Shown here one piece after another: positions 6,807 through 15,604 of a DNA stretch of 34,067 nt. Within the stretch, counting starts at the first letter, position 1. The number at the start of each line of letters is the position of its first letter. The position numbers and the translations under genes are program-made. The stretch comes from Halococcus sediminicola (GTDB lineage: Archaea; Halobacteriota; Halobacteria; Halobacteriales; Halococcaceae), in contig NZ_BBMP01000003.1 of the NCBI RefSeq assembly GCF_000755245.1, positions 1 to 34,067 of the forward strand, in the 5' to 3' direction. A model generated the notes under the pieces. That model saw only the letters and a list, made by a program, of their open reading frames with translations. It had not been told where the DNA came from and searched no databases.

Positions 6807-9613
6807 AGATTACTCGAATCCGACTACAGAACATCCGTAGTTACGAAGATCAGACCGTCGAATTTCCCGAGGGCACTATCTTGATCCACGGCGAGAACGG
6901 AGCCGGGAAAACGTCGCTTTTGATGGGTCTGTTCGGTGGGCTGTTCCTTTCCAATATCACGAACGTCGATGGCAACAACTTCAACGTAGGCGACCTCGTG
7001 CGCCGCGGCGAGGATAAGGGCCGCGTCGAGTTGGATTTCGTCGTTGACGACGACGAGTATAGCGTCGAATGGGAAATGCCCGGTCTTGATAGTGGAAGCG
7101 CATCGAAGGCCACACTTTCGTCGCCAGTTCTCTCAGATCCAGTTTCTGGCATCCGTGACGTCCAGCAGGAGGTGACGAATCTACTGGGCATGAACGAGGA
7201 CGATTTCTCCAGTTCGGCGTATGTTCAGCAGGGCGAGATTGATCGACTCATAGAAGCGAACGACCGTGGCGCGATGATCGACAGCCTGCTCGGTCTCGAC
7301 CAGATCGAGGAGTATATCGAACGCGCTAAAATGACCCGACGCGGGGCGAGACGTACCTACGAACGGTGCCAGGAACGTCGTCGCGGACAGGAGGCGAATC
7401 TCGACGACTACGATCACGACGAGGATGGTTATATCGAGGTAATACAGCGCCTCGAAGACGAGATCGAAGACAAGAAAGATCTCGCCGACCGTCATCAAAC
7501 CCATATTGATGAGACGCTCATCCCACGGCTCAACGAATATACCGACAAACTCGAGCACCACGAGACACTCTCCGAACGACTCTCAGATAAGCAAGACCAG
7601 ATCGAACAGGCAAAATCCGATCGGAAAGAGGCCCAGCTATCCAAGCAAGATAGCGAGGACACTATCACCGAGCACAAATCCGCAATCGGCGACCTCCGTG
7701 ACGAGGTCGGGATGCTCGACGACGAGGCGGAGTATGACCTTGATAGTCGAGAAAGCGCGGCGGATGCGCTCGACGCTGTTCAGGATGATCTGCTCGACGC
7801 TCAGCAGGAAAAGAATACGCTGGAAAACGAGTACAACAATGCCCGCGACGATCTCTTGGATGCGAAGTCGGACCTCGGCGACGTCAATGAGGATCTAAAG
7901 GAATCGCGGACCCAAGTCGAGGAGAAGGAATTAGCTATCGAGAATGCCGAAGGCGATGTCGAGAGTTACGAAGATGAACTCCGCGAACAACTTCGCAACC
8001 TTGCGGACACGCTTGAGGAATACGAGGTTGAGACAAACTTCAGAATGGATGAGCAGGGCGAAATCGACATCGGCGTGGCTACGGACGCGTTAATTCCGCT
8101 CGCCCGTGAGCGTATTCCCGAGCGCCGAGAGCAACTCAACGACGAGATTAACGAACTCACTGGCGAGATTGGACGCCTCGAAACTAAAGCCGAAACCCTC
8201 AACGACCGGATCGAGAAATTTCAAGAACTCGGCGAGGCTGGCGAGTGTCCCAAGTGTGGCCAGACCGTCGGGGAGGCCCATGTCGACGCGGAGATAGACG
8301 AGTTGGAGAACGAGCGGGATAACGTTGAGACGGAGATCACGTCGATCGAGGAAGACAAAAAGCAGCTTCAGCGCCGACACGGCCAACTCAGCGGTATTCG
8401 CAACACTGTAAATGATGTGATTGATTTCTATACCGACACGCTGGATGAGGCCCGCGAGCGCGTCGAAGACCTCCGCAGCGACCGTGAGGACATTACCCAG
8501 GAAATCGATGAGCTTGTAGCCGAAGAATCCGAACTACATGACCGGATCGGCGATCTCGAAACCACAGTTGAGGAACGCGAGGCGACCTTCGAGGAGGCTA
8601 AAACCCACATGGAGAGCATTGCTGACAGCCGCGAGACGATCAAAGATGCTGACGCGAAGTACGACGCCATCAATGACCGCCAGACCAAAATCGAACAGGA
8701 ACAGCAGGCCATCAGCCACGCCGACGACCGAATCGAGAACCTCGACGACCAACTCGACGCCTACTGGGACGAGAAAGAGAGCATCGAAGACGAACTCGGT
8801 GACCTCGACCCCGAGGAGCTTCGAGAACGAAAGGCTACCTACGAGGACGAAATCGAGAGCCATCGTGAGGACCGGGACGAGGCCCAAAGTCAGGTCGAAG
8901 ACCTCCGAGGCGAGGTGGCCACCGTAGAAACCACGCTGAATAACTTCCGCGATCTCCAGGAGAATATCGCCGAATTAGAACACCGCGAACGGTGGGCCGA
9001 TAGCGTTCGAGAGGACATCGAGCACACACTCTCAATCTACAACGAGGTCCAGTCGGATCTCCGCGAGACATACCTCGGGTATCTCAACGAATACACCAAC
9101 GATATCTTCAAAGACATTTATAAGAACAGTAGCTACCAGCAGGTCCGTATCACCGAAGAACACGACGAGACCTACGATACCTACGACTACGATATTCAGT
9201 TGCTCCGCGACGACGGCACGATGGAAGACCCCACCAACGCGAGCGGGGGCGAACGCGCAGTTGTGAATCTCGCGCTCCGAGCGGGTATCTATCGGTTGAT
9301 CGCCCAGATCCGTGGAGCAGGCGGAACACTTCCGCCGTTCATCCTCGACGAACCGACTACGTTCCTTGATGAGGGTCATGTTGGTCAGCTAGAACAGATG
9401 CTCGACACCGTCAAGGAGTGGGACGTCGCACAGGTGTTCGTGGTGAGTCACGACGAGAGTCTGATCCATGGCGCGGATCACGAATGTCTCGTCACGAAAG
9501 ACGAGGGCTCGACGAGTCAGATAGAGATGCAACTGGCTGGTCAAGACTACGAGGGCAGCGACGGGACCGAGGTTGCACTCTCGGATGGAGGATCGGGAGA
9601 TGGAAGCTCATGA
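6803..9613 (+). CDS. rad50: DNA double-strand break repair ATPase Rad50
   Basis: This is a 936-residue SMC-like ATPase that tethers DNA ends and controls Mre11. The Walker A motif GENGAGKTS is at residues 30-38. A long coiled coil (about 175-770) is interrupted by the zinc hook CPKC (Cys482, Cys485), which dimerises two Rad50 molecules through one zinc ion. The ABC signature SGGE is at 814-817 and Walker B FILDEP at 846-851, followed by the D-loop and the switch His in VVSHDESL. All functional parts are present and the length is typical for archaea. The tail beyond about 915 is Gly/Ser/Asp-rich. Confidence 0.97.
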   Translation: MKITRIRLQNIRSYEDQTVEFPEGTILIHGENGAGKTSLLMGLFGGLFLSNITNVDGNNFNVGDLVRRGEDKGRVELDFVVDDDEYSVEWEMPGLDSGSASKATLSSPVLSDPVSGIRDVQQEVTNLLGMNEDDFSSSAYVQQGEIDRLIEANDRGAMIDSLLGLDQIEEYIERAKMTRRGARRTYERCQERRRGQEANLDDYDHDEDGYIEVIQRLEDEIEDKKDLADRHQTHIDETLIPRLNEYTDKLEHHETLSERLSDKQDQIEQAKSDRKEAQLSKQDSEDTITEHKSAIGDLRDEVGMLDDEAEYDLDSRESAADALDAVQDDLLDAQQEKNTLENEYNNARDDLLDAKSDLGDVNEDLKESRTQVEEKELAIENAEGDVESYEDELREQLRNLADTLEEYEVETNFRMDEQGEIDIGVATDALIPLARERIPERREQLNDEINELTGEIGRLETKAETLNDRIEKFQELGEAGECPKCGQTVGEAHVDAEIDELENERDNVETEITSIEEDKKQLQRRHGQLSGIRNTVNDVIDFYTDTLDEARERVEDLRSDREDITQEIDELVAEESELHDRIGDLETTVEEREATFEEAKTHMESIADSRETIKDADAKYDAINDRQTKIEQEQQAISHADDRIENLDDQLDAYWDEKESIEDELGDLDPEELRERKATYEDEIESHREDRDEAQSQVEDLRGEVATVETTLNNFRDLQENIAELEHRERWADSVREDIEHTLSIYNEVQSDLRETYLGYLNEYTNDIFKDIYKNSSYQQVRITEEHDETYDTYDYDIQLLRDDGTMEDPTNASGGERAVVNLALRAGIYRLIAQIRGAGGTLPPFILDEPTTFLDEGHVGQLEQMLDTVKEWDVAQVFVVSHDESLIHGADHECLVTKDEGSTSQIEMQLAGQDYEGSDGTEVALSDGGSGDGSS

Positions 9614-9838
9614 AACACCGATCATCGTGCGTCACCGAGGAGATGAACTGATGCAAGAAGCAATCAACTGTGCGTTCCAGGCGGACGCCTGGTTATCCAG
9701 TTCGTCGACGAGATGGCCGGCGATCCATGATCGTACTCCACGTTGCTGTATATGTTCGGCGATACCGACCTCGCACACCGACAGACGGTCAGAGTGGCGA
9801 TTCGTGAGGCGACGGAAAGCGCCGATAATGGGGAATGA
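9600..9838 (+). pseudogene. Decayed or frameshifted small gene between rad50 and nurA
   Basis: The ATG at 9600 lies inside the end of rad50 and opens a frame whose first 25 or so residues look like normal coding (ETPIIVRHRGDELMQEAI). After that the same frame becomes Arg/Cys/Ser-rich, unlike its neighbours. The reading shifted by two bases then looks coding instead (RLVIQFVDEMAGDP, an in-frame TGA, then LYMFGDTDLAHRQTVRVAIREA) and ends at TGA 9836-9838. The simplest reading is a small operon gene broken by a frameshift plus a stop. The original frame happens to stay open to 9932, directly before nurA. I do not recognise the family. Confidence 0.35.
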
Positions 9839-9899
9839 TGGAGAACCCGCATGCAGCCCAGTCTCCGAGAATGGTGCGCGTGAGAGGTCCGCACCGAGA

Positions 9900-9905
9900 T
9901 TTAAG
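9900..9905 (+). promoter_or_regulatory. TATA-like box before nurA
   Basis: TTTAAG is centred about 30 bases before the nurA ATG at 9933, the distance expected for a leaderless haloarchaeal transcript. It suggests nurA-herA can be transcribed apart from mre11-rad50. Confidence 0.45.
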
Positions 9906-9932
9906 GCAGATGTGGATGTAATCGTTCGATAG

Positions 9933-11252
9933 ATGGATGCAGAAGCACTTTCGCTCGTCCGAGCGATATGCGGGCGAATCGACGAGAACGTCCCGCGGCA
10001 GGGCCGTGAGCAGTCCGAACACGCTCGCCGGCTGTTCGAACATCTCGATAAACCCGGTGGTGGTGTCGAATCGATCGGCGAACCGTGGTGTGCTCGGACG
10101 CCGATCGCCGACCTCGGGAACTGGAGCAACGACCCGTGGGATGGGCCGACATATGCCATCGATGCTTCGACGACGCAGGCGCTCGAATACACAAATGGGC
10201 TAATCATGGATACGGCCTACGCCAAACTCGGTGTCGGCGGTATCGACGTCAATCGCAGTGCCGAGCGCGCCGGCACGGTGAAAACCGTGGTCTACTACCA
10301 CGAAGGTGAATCAACCATCCGCAGCGAGAGATTTTCTGAAGCCGATGAAACCGAGGATGAAAGTCCGTTACAGGGCGAACTTGTTCCTTACGATGCCGAC
10401 GCGGACTCGGCGCAGAATCTCTCGAAGGCCGTCTCATCGGTCGCCCAATCGCTCGCTGAGGGTGAGCACGCTCGCCGAATGCTTGATGAAGTCGACGGCC
10501 CGCTCTTTCTGGATGGATCGCTCTACCCGCTTGGCGTGCTGTATTGGGTGTTGCTCGATGACGCCGGTAGTACCTCTCCCGCCGAATCATGGGGTCGGCC
10601 TCGTGAAATCGTAGAGAACTACATCGAGGTTGTGGAGACCCAATACGACCGCGGCTTTCCAGTTGTGGGAATCGTGAAAACCTCGACCACGGCCCAACTC
10701 GTTGATTCGCTGGAAGAGAAAATCCGCCAGCACGACGTTACGGACGAGAGCGGCCTGCGACCGGACGTTTCGTGGACCCGAGATCACCAGTATCTCGCCG
10801 AGGTGCTCCGGGGCGGGAGTCTCGACGAACTCACTTACACATCGTGGTTCGTAAGCACCGAACTCGCCGCCGGTCGATTCGGCGATACTGAGATACTTGA
10901 TCCCTTCGCACAGGACCTCCAGTTCGGTGAGCCCGGTGATTACCGGCGAGCGTTTTTCTACGTGCGATTGCCAAAGCAAGAGTTCGTTTTTCGGGTCGAG
11001 ACGCCGCTCCTCTTTATCCTCGACGACGAGGAAACCCGCGATGAGATCCAGAACAAAGCACTCAAAGAGATCGCCCGTCGCCGCGACGTACCGCAAGCTG
11101 TGACACGTGCCGACCGTATCGCTGGCATCTCGCAGGGTAATCGTAAGACGATTCGTGGGGTACTGAATTCGAGCGCACCAAGCAAGAACTACAATTGGGA
11201 CGGCCGGTGGAGCCAAGACGACATCAACGGAATGGAGCCCGACAATGAGTGA
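9933..11252 (+). CDS. nurA: NurA-domain 5'-3' nuclease
   Basis: This is a 439-residue nuclease of the NurA family, which in thermophilic archaea works with the HerA helicase to resect 5' strands at breaks opened by Mre11-Rad50. The first catalytic aspartate is Asp77 in TYAIDAST, and a second conserved acidic motif is LFLDGSLYP (Asp194). Later conserved segments include VVGIVKTS and a C-terminal NKALKEIARRRDVPQAVTRADRIAGIS. It is longer than thermophile NurA proteins (about 300-340), owing to acidic inserts typical of halophiles. It overlaps herA by 8 bases (11245-11252), so the two products are likely made in a fixed ratio. Confidence 0.88.
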   Translation: MDAEALSLVRAICGRIDENVPRQGREQSEHARRLFEHLDKPGGGVESIGEPWCARTPIADLGNWSNDPWDGPTYAIDASTTQALEYTNGLIMDTAYAKLGVGGIDVNRSAERAGTVKTVVYYHEGESTIRSERFSEADETEDESPLQGELVPYDADADSAQNLSKAVSSVAQSLAEGEHARRMLDEVDGPLFLDGSLYPLGVLYWVLLDDAGSTSPAESWGRPREIVENYIEVVETQYDRGFPVVGIVKTSTTAQLVDSLEEKIRQHDVTDESGLRPDVSWTRDHQYLAEVLRGGSLDELTYTSWFVSTELAAGRFGDTEILDPFAQDLQFGEPGDYRRAFFYVRLPKQEFVFRVETPLLFILDDEETRDEIQNKALKEIARRRDVPQAVTRADRIAGISQGNRKTIRGVLNSSAPSKNYNWDGRWSQDDINGMEPDNE

Positions 11253-13203
11253 TTTTACCCTCCCCGAAGACCGCGAGAGCAAGGATACAAACAAGGAGCA
11301 ACGTACCGAAAATGACGAGGTTAAGCAGGGAACGCTCAACGCTCCCGAAAGTGATGGCGATACCGCCGCTGAGAGCGGGAGCAAAGACGCCATCGGTGCA
11401 CGCTCGGTCGAGAGCGATATCACTCCACGCGCGGAGGACGAGATCGGTCATATCCTCGGTGGCAACAACATCCGAATCGGCCGCACCGAACATCTGGTCG
11501 AGGCGTACATCACTACCGATCGGCGCGAGGACGTGCAGGTAGGCGATTACGTACAAGTCCCCTATCCCGGACGAGGCGAGAGCCTGTTCGCGGCTGTTGA
11601 AGCACTCCGGTACGAACCTTATACGGACCTCGATGATACCTCCGACACTCACCACGACATCGTAAGCGAGGAGAGCGTCGACGAAAGCGAATATGTACTG
11701 GTAGCTGAGCTTGATCCAATCGCGTCAATCGAGATCGACGACACGGCCGCCGAGGCTGAGGAGAAATACGAGCGCGGGATCGTGAGTCGAATCCCGAAGC
11801 CCAACGCAGATGTGACACTTACCGAAGATGAGGCATTCCTTCGCACGGGGCTGAATATCCCACACTCTGGTGTGTTCTGTGGCCATCTCGCGGTCGCTGG
11901 TGATCGAAAAACCGTCGCTGACAAGCCGGTGCCATACTACATCGACAATCCGGGGAGTGTGCAGGATGGGGCGGGAGGTTTCGAGGTCGAGAGTGGCGAA
12001 CCTGCTATCTGGCGACACACGCTCGTCGCCGGCTCGACTGGGAAGGGGAAGACTCATTTCACCAAAAACCTGCTTCGCCAGTTTATCGGCGGGAAACGGT
12101 ATCCGGTCGGGAATGCGCACAAAGAACTGGGCGTGGTGATCTTCGATCCCGCGAACGAGTACTGGCAAATGCGCGAGAATAACGAGGATCTTCAGCCCGG
12201 CGGCGAGAAGGCAGCGCTCGGAGAGGAACTTCGGAATAGCTCGATTAATACGGGTGGCCTCGGCGATGATCTTCAAGTGTTCGCACCGGAAGTTGACGGC
12301 GCGAGCCCGGACGAGTCGGGCGAGCGCTACCCGTTCTCGATCCCGTTCTCGCTGGTGGCCGAGCATCCCCAGCTGTTGATGCCGTACAAAGCGACCGCGG
12401 TAACGCGAGGGGCTCTGGAGGACTGTCTCGACGATTACTTCGATCAGTTCCACGAACCTGAGAGGGTTGAGGGGGATGGCGAGCCGTCACTCGTTGACGA
12501 CGACGGCAATGTTCCTCAGTATGAGGACTTCATCCATTTCCTCAACCAGAACGATCACGAAGGTAGTATGCTCCGCGAGCGAAACGAGATTGGAAGCGGG
12601 ACGTGGGGCGCAGTGATGCGTCGGGCAAAACGCTCGGAGTTCGGCGCAGTGTTCGATGCCGATGCGAACCGACTCGACGAGGTGGCCCATCGTATGTTCG
12701 AACCAGGACAGGTGACGGTGATCCCAACGCGACATCTGACTAGTAAGCGCGAGAGTCTTGTCGTGCTGTCGGTACTCTCCTACATCATTGAGAACAAACT
12801 GAAAAGCGACGGGGCGGACCCAAACGTGAGCGAAACACCACTGATGGTCGGCGTCGACGAGGCCCACAACTACCTCTCCTCGCCGAGCAGCGACGACGTT
12901 CGCGGGCAGTACATCGTCAACCAAGCGAGAGATGCGGTTCGACAGGGACGAAAGGACCAACTCGGAATGATGATGATCACCCAGAACCCTGAGGACATCG
13001 ACGATGACATCCTGAAACAGACGAACACGAACGTCTTTCTCGGTCTTCGGGCGGAGGTGGTCCAGAGGGTGCCCTCAATCCCGCCGGAGTTTGCCCGCGA
13101 CATCCCCAAATTCGGGAAAGGACAGGCAGCCGTGAAAGCACCGGATGTGGAGGCAGTCGAAGTCACTGGTCTTTCAGAATGCTTGACCAAGCACGGAGAT
13201 TAG
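11245..13203 (+). CDS. herA: HerA-type DNA helicase / translocase ATPase
   Basis: This is a 652-residue FtsK/HerA superfamily ATPase that forms a hexamer and drives end resection with NurA. After a charged N-terminal tail (about 60 residues) comes a HAS-barrel-like region (GHILGGNNIRIGRTEHLVEAYI onward). Walker A is GSTGKGKT (263-270), followed by VVIFDPANEYW. Walker B is LMVGVDEAHNYL with Asp538 and Glu539. The segment MMITQNPEDIDDDILKQTNTNVFLGLR and a C-terminal GKGQAAVKAP are typical of HerA. Start ATG 11245 is set by the overlap with nurA. It closes the repair cluster; about 190 bases without a clear intact gene follow. Confidence 0.93.
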   Translation: MSDFTLPEDRESKDTNKEQRTENDEVKQGTLNAPESDGDTAAESGSKDAIGARSVESDITPRAEDEIGHILGGNNIRIGRTEHLVEAYITTDRREDVQVGDYVQVPYPGRGESLFAAVEALRYEPYTDLDDTSDTHHDIVSEESVDESEYVLVAELDPIASIEIDDTAAEAEEKYERGIVSRIPKPNADVTLTEDEAFLRTGLNIPHSGVFCGHLAVAGDRKTVADKPVPYYIDNPGSVQDGAGGFEVESGEPAIWRHTLVAGSTGKGKTHFTKNLLRQFIGGKRYPVGNAHKELGVVIFDPANEYWQMRENNEDLQPGGEKAALGEELRNSSINTGGLGDDLQVFAPEVDGASPDESGERYPFSIPFSLVAEHPQLLMPYKATAVTRGALEDCLDDYFDQFHEPERVEGDGEPSLVDDDGNVPQYEDFIHFLNQNDHEGSMLRERNEIGSGTWGAVMRRAKRSEFGAVFDADANRLDEVAHRMFEPGQVTVIPTRHLTSKRESLVVLSVLSYIIENKLKSDGADPNVSETPLMVGVDEAHNYLSSPSSDDVRGQYIVNQARDAVRQGRKDQLGMMMITQNPEDIDDDILKQTNTNVFLGLRAEVVQRVPSIPPEFARDIPKFGKGQAAVKAPDVEAVEVTGLSECLTKHGD

Positions 13204-13277
13204 CGTAGAATGCAGACTACCAAGCCCCATTCCTCAGTGAGCGCGACTGAAGGGAGTACGAGTAGAGAGGAGGTACG

Positions 13278-13385
13278 ATGACCGCCTTTCAGCCGGTCAC
13301 TGCAAACCACGTCGCGGAAACAGGAAGCCCCACCCTCAAGTGTAGCCGTCACGCGAACGGTAGGATGAGAGAGGATGTCACGGTA
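13278..13385 (+). pseudogene. Relic of an IS1341-type tnpB C-terminus
   Basis: A short open stretch from ATG 13278 reads TAFQPVTANHVAETGSPTLK. It resembles the extreme C-terminus common in haloarchaeal TnpB proteins (a V-E-x-GSPxLKE tail). The DNA holds AAGCCCCACCCTCAA, a string I associate with right ends of such elements. No RuvC or zinc-finger part remains upstream, so this would be an end remnant only. The call rests on remembered family features. Confidence 0.4.
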
Positions 13386-13390
13386 GAAAT

Positions 13391-13585
13391 CTACTCGTCA
13401 TCGCCGCTGGGTAAGTCTAACTCTTCTGTCGGAGATGGATGATCACAGTTGCCGTAGATGTGATACTGGACTGCAGAGACACTTACTTCCATTTGATGAG
13501 CAATCAGATAATCCCACCGTCCACGGTCTTTGAGTCGTCGTATCTCTCGACAATCCTCCTCAGTAATGTGTGAACCACCTGGCAT
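13391..13585 (-). CDS. Small helix-turn-helix-like protein
   Basis: This 64-residue protein starts at ATG 13585. The central part, EEDCREIRRLKDRGRWDYLIAHQMEVS followed by VSAVQYHIYG, has the spacing of a recombinase/homeodomain-like helix-turn-helix: an 'is it time to bind' helix, a turn at EVS, and a recognition helix. The tail is acidic. It lies among mobile-element relics, so it may derive from an integrated element. No partner gene is adjacent. Confidence 0.6.
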   Translation of the reverse strand: MPGGSHITEEDCREIRRLKDRGRWDYLIAHQMEVSVSAVQYHIYGNCDHPSPTEELDLPSGDDE

Positions 13586-13729
13586 CGTCAGCGTCTCCCT
13601 GCTTTACTGTCAGGAGGGAGCATCTATATTGTGTTTCACTTTCCTCCGCTGTCTGTGTATATATTCATCGTTCTGTACACTCAAGAAAGGTGAAAAGGAA
13701 CAGAGCAACTCCAGATCTACGAGGGGTGA

Positions 13730-13834
13730 GCGTGGCACGAACAAGTTCCAGAGAACAAACCCAAGTGGATGCCCGAGACGATGATGGAAGCGAACGGCTC
13801 GAAGGAAGGCATCGAGCACCTTAACGAGTTGTAG
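13730..13834 (+). pseudogene. C-terminal gene fragment, family unknown
   Basis: The frame after TGA 13727-13729 reads AWHEQVPENKPKWMPETMM and continues EANGSKEGIEHLNEL to TAG 13832-13834. Composition is that of real haloarchaeal coding, unlike the other frames here, but there is no start or upstream portion. It could also be a 23-residue ORF from ATG 13769. I read it as the tail of a lost gene. Confidence 0.3.
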
Positions 13835-13888
13835 CCGGTGACGGGTACACTCATATAGCTAGACTTGATATTTTCGAATCAGCCGCTC

Positions 13889-14005
13889 ATGGAGTCGTTC
13901 GTCTACGAATGCGTCAACTGCGGTCACCAACTCAGCGGCGATGCAGGAGCGTCACGGTCCTGTCCAGAATGCCGACAACTGATGAAACGCATCGATTCGT
14001 CGTAA
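13889..14005 (+). CDS. Short zinc-ribbon protein (38 residues)
   Basis: ATG 13889 to TAA 14003-14005 encodes a 38-residue protein with two CxxC knuckles: CVNCG near the N-terminus and CPEC 18 residues later. This is the pattern of the many CPxCG-type small zinc-finger proteins of haloarchaea. A TATA-like GATATTTTC at 13866-13874 lies at the right distance for a leaderless transcript. Function is unknown; such proteins are thought to act in regulation or as small partners. Confidence 0.7.
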   Translation: MESFVYECVNCGHQLSGDAGASRSCPECRQLMKRIDSS

Positions 14006-14234
14006 CTCGAAAGCTGGCCGACTAAAAAGACGCGCTTGTGCGCAAGTAGGGTCTCTCGTATCTATACCTTGTCGCCAGAAGCACTTAAAGACCGACGCGA
14101 ACGAACCGCTGGTCGGTCACGCCTCACTTGATGCTGCAATGGACTGGATATCTCCGGTGGAGGCTGGTTTCTGGTATGTCTCGAAGCAGTAGACCCGTCT
14201 ACTCAAAGAGCGTGAGTCCCGGGACTGATACAGA

Positions 14235-14243
14235 TTCATATAC
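14235..14243 (+). promoter_or_regulatory. TATA-like box before the 76-residue protein gene
   Basis: TTCATATAC is centred 26 bases before ATG 14265, the standard spacing for leaderless haloarchaeal transcription. It supports that start over the upstream in-frame GTG/TTG possibilities. Confidence 0.45.
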
Positions 14244-14264
14244 GGCCGGTTGGGAAGAACGGGT

Positions 14265-14495
14265 ATGGATGAAAGGCGGCGGATACCGCCGTTCGCCGAA
14301 GACACGCTTGCGCTGCTGACTGAAGCGGCTGGCGGAACCGGCGAGGATCTTCCGAGAGACGAGGCCATTGGAGTGATCACTGACGACGAGCGCTTTAACA
14401 AAGCCGACGCTGAGGCAGCACTCGAGTTGCTACAGAACCGTGGGTATATCTATTACGTTGGAGAAAACGTCCGGATTACACCGACCGACGACTGA
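14265..14495 (+). CDS. Small winged-helix-like hypothetical protein
   Basis: This 76-residue acidic protein starts at ATG 14265. It carries a helix (EDTLALLTEAA), a second (RDEAIGVITDDERFNKADAEAALELLQNRG) and a terminal beta hairpin (YIYYVGENVRITP). This helix-helix-wing order resembles the wHTH domains of haloarchaeal DNA-binding proteins, with the hairpin as wing. I do not recognise a named family. The upstream five residues of the open frame fall in the promoter and are excluded. Confidence 0.7.
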   Translation: MDERRRIPPFAEDTLALLTEAAGGTGEDLPRDEAIGVITDDERFNKADAEAALELLQNRGYIYYVGENVRITPTDD

Positions 14496-14642
14496 GCAGT
14501 AATTTGTCGCAACCAGCGGAGATATTCTCTCGAGAGCTCACTTTCAGTCCGCTTGGAAAGGTTCTATAACTGATTGGGAGCTATCCACGCCGAGGACCAC
14601 AATCTGAACCTCGAAAGAGCGCTGTTACACGCTTTCCATTTC

Positions 14643-14792
14643 ATGATACAGACAGTCAAACGGATGCTCTCACGCTCGACACGGGAGTCCGTCATCGAGT
14701 GCCGCAACTGCGGGGCAAATGTCGAACCAGAGGCTGAGTCATGTCCATTCTGCGCCTCGGCTGAAATCACACACTACGAGATCGACCCATGA
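14643..14792 (+). CDS. Short CPxCG-type zinc-finger protein (49 residues)
   Basis: ATG 14643 opens a 49-residue protein with a basic N-terminus, then CRNCGANVEPEAESCPFCAS, a two-knuckle zinc ribbon (CxxC with 12 residues and CxxC). It closes with ITHYEIDP. This is a common haloarchaeal small-protein type. The longer in-frame extension to 14574 is basic, lacks a promoter and is rejected. It is the second small zinc ribbon within 1 kb. Confidence 0.65.
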   Translation: MIQTVKRMLSRSTRESVIECRNCGANVEPEAESCPFCASAEITHYEIDP

Positions 14793-14825
14793 ACTGAATG
14801 ACTTCTCTGAGCCGGAGTGGGGGCA

Positions 14826-14915
14826 TCTATAGGAATTAGCACTCAGCTTCAGAGTCCCAACATCACAGGTTGTTGTCTCATTGAGATCGCCGTGCGAGAT
14901 ACACGGCACGAGTCC
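14826..14915 (+). repeat. Diverged copy of the sequence at 32607-32700
   Basis: By eye, about three quarters of bases match over roughly 85 positions, including ATTAGCACT, ACATCACAGGTT and CGAGATACA in the same order. The copy at 32.6 kb lies in an open frame for a small membrane-like protein. This one has an extra base and no long frame, so it appears to be a decayed copy. It fills the gap between the zinc-finger gene and the TMEM175 gene. Confidence 0.5.
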
Positions 14916-14947
14916 ATCAGTACGGGACCTTCGAGAGTGGGCTCAGT

Positions 14948-15604
14948 TTAGTGGGGTGGGGTCGCCGACTCGCTTAGAGAATCCTCAAGACTCGCGACGA
15001 GTCGTGATTCTAAGACCGAGTTGATCGGTAGTAATAGAAGCCACGAGAGGATGGCTATCGTCGGGTCAAACATTGCGATGATCGCTGATAGCACGAACAC
15101 GACCGGTGACGCAAGGAATCGTGCTGCCTGAATTCCGACAGTTAACGACGTGAGTCCCTCTTCTATGAGTTCTTTCCGGGAGGCGTACCCCCACAGTAGT
15201 GTGAGAGAGAATCCAGTGAGAGCCAGCATCCCTGCATAAAAGGTGACACCAAACTGATCAGGGTAAGCGGTGAACATGCTCGTTGCATACGGGACGAACC
15301 CGACGAAGAGCAAGAACAGGAGGTTGAGCCACAGAACGCCACGGTTGTGGCGGTCGATGTGAATGAACACGCGTCTATGGAGCACCCAATAGAAACCAAC
15401 TACGAAAAAGCTCAACAGATACGCGAAAAACTCCTGCCACTGCTTTGTGATGAGATCTCGGAGTACTGCGACCGTGCTTCCAGCAGGAATCGTCGGAATG
15501 TTGATGTCCAACACCAGCAGTGTGATCGCGATGGCGATGACACCGTCGCTGAGCGCGAGTAAACGGTCGGTCTCAGTGGATTCGTGGCTGTACGATAGTG
15601 ACAT
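14948..15604 (-). CDS. TMEM175 / DUF1211 family membrane protein
   Basis: This 218-residue integral membrane protein starts at ATG 15604. The first helix carries RLLALSDGVIAIAITLLVLDI, matching the RxxxFSDGVxAIAITLL signature of TMEM175 channels. Prokaryotic members conduct potassium as tetramers with six helices per subunit. Five further hydrophobic segments follow (about residues 60-78, 91-108, 121-137, 161-176 and 179-195), giving the expected topology. The C-terminus is short and charged. It stands alone; about 530 bases upstream hold no gene. Confidence 0.9.
   Translation of the reverse strand: MSLSYSHESTETDRLLALSDGVIAIAITLLVLDINIPTIPAGSTVAVLRDLITKQWQEFFAYLLSFFVVGFYWVLHRRVFIHIDRHNRGVLWLNLLFLLFVGFVPYATSMFTAYPDQFGVTFYAGMLALTGFSLTLLWGYASRKELIEEGLTSLTVGIQAARFLASPVVFVLSAIIAMFDPTIAILSWLLLLPINSVLESRLVASLEDSLSESATPPH

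Noticed and set aside
14117-14401. 94-residue minus-strand frame
   Set aside because: Its N-terminal half is a shadow of the 76-residue plus-strand gene. Only the last 25 or so residues look coding, and no start supports them.
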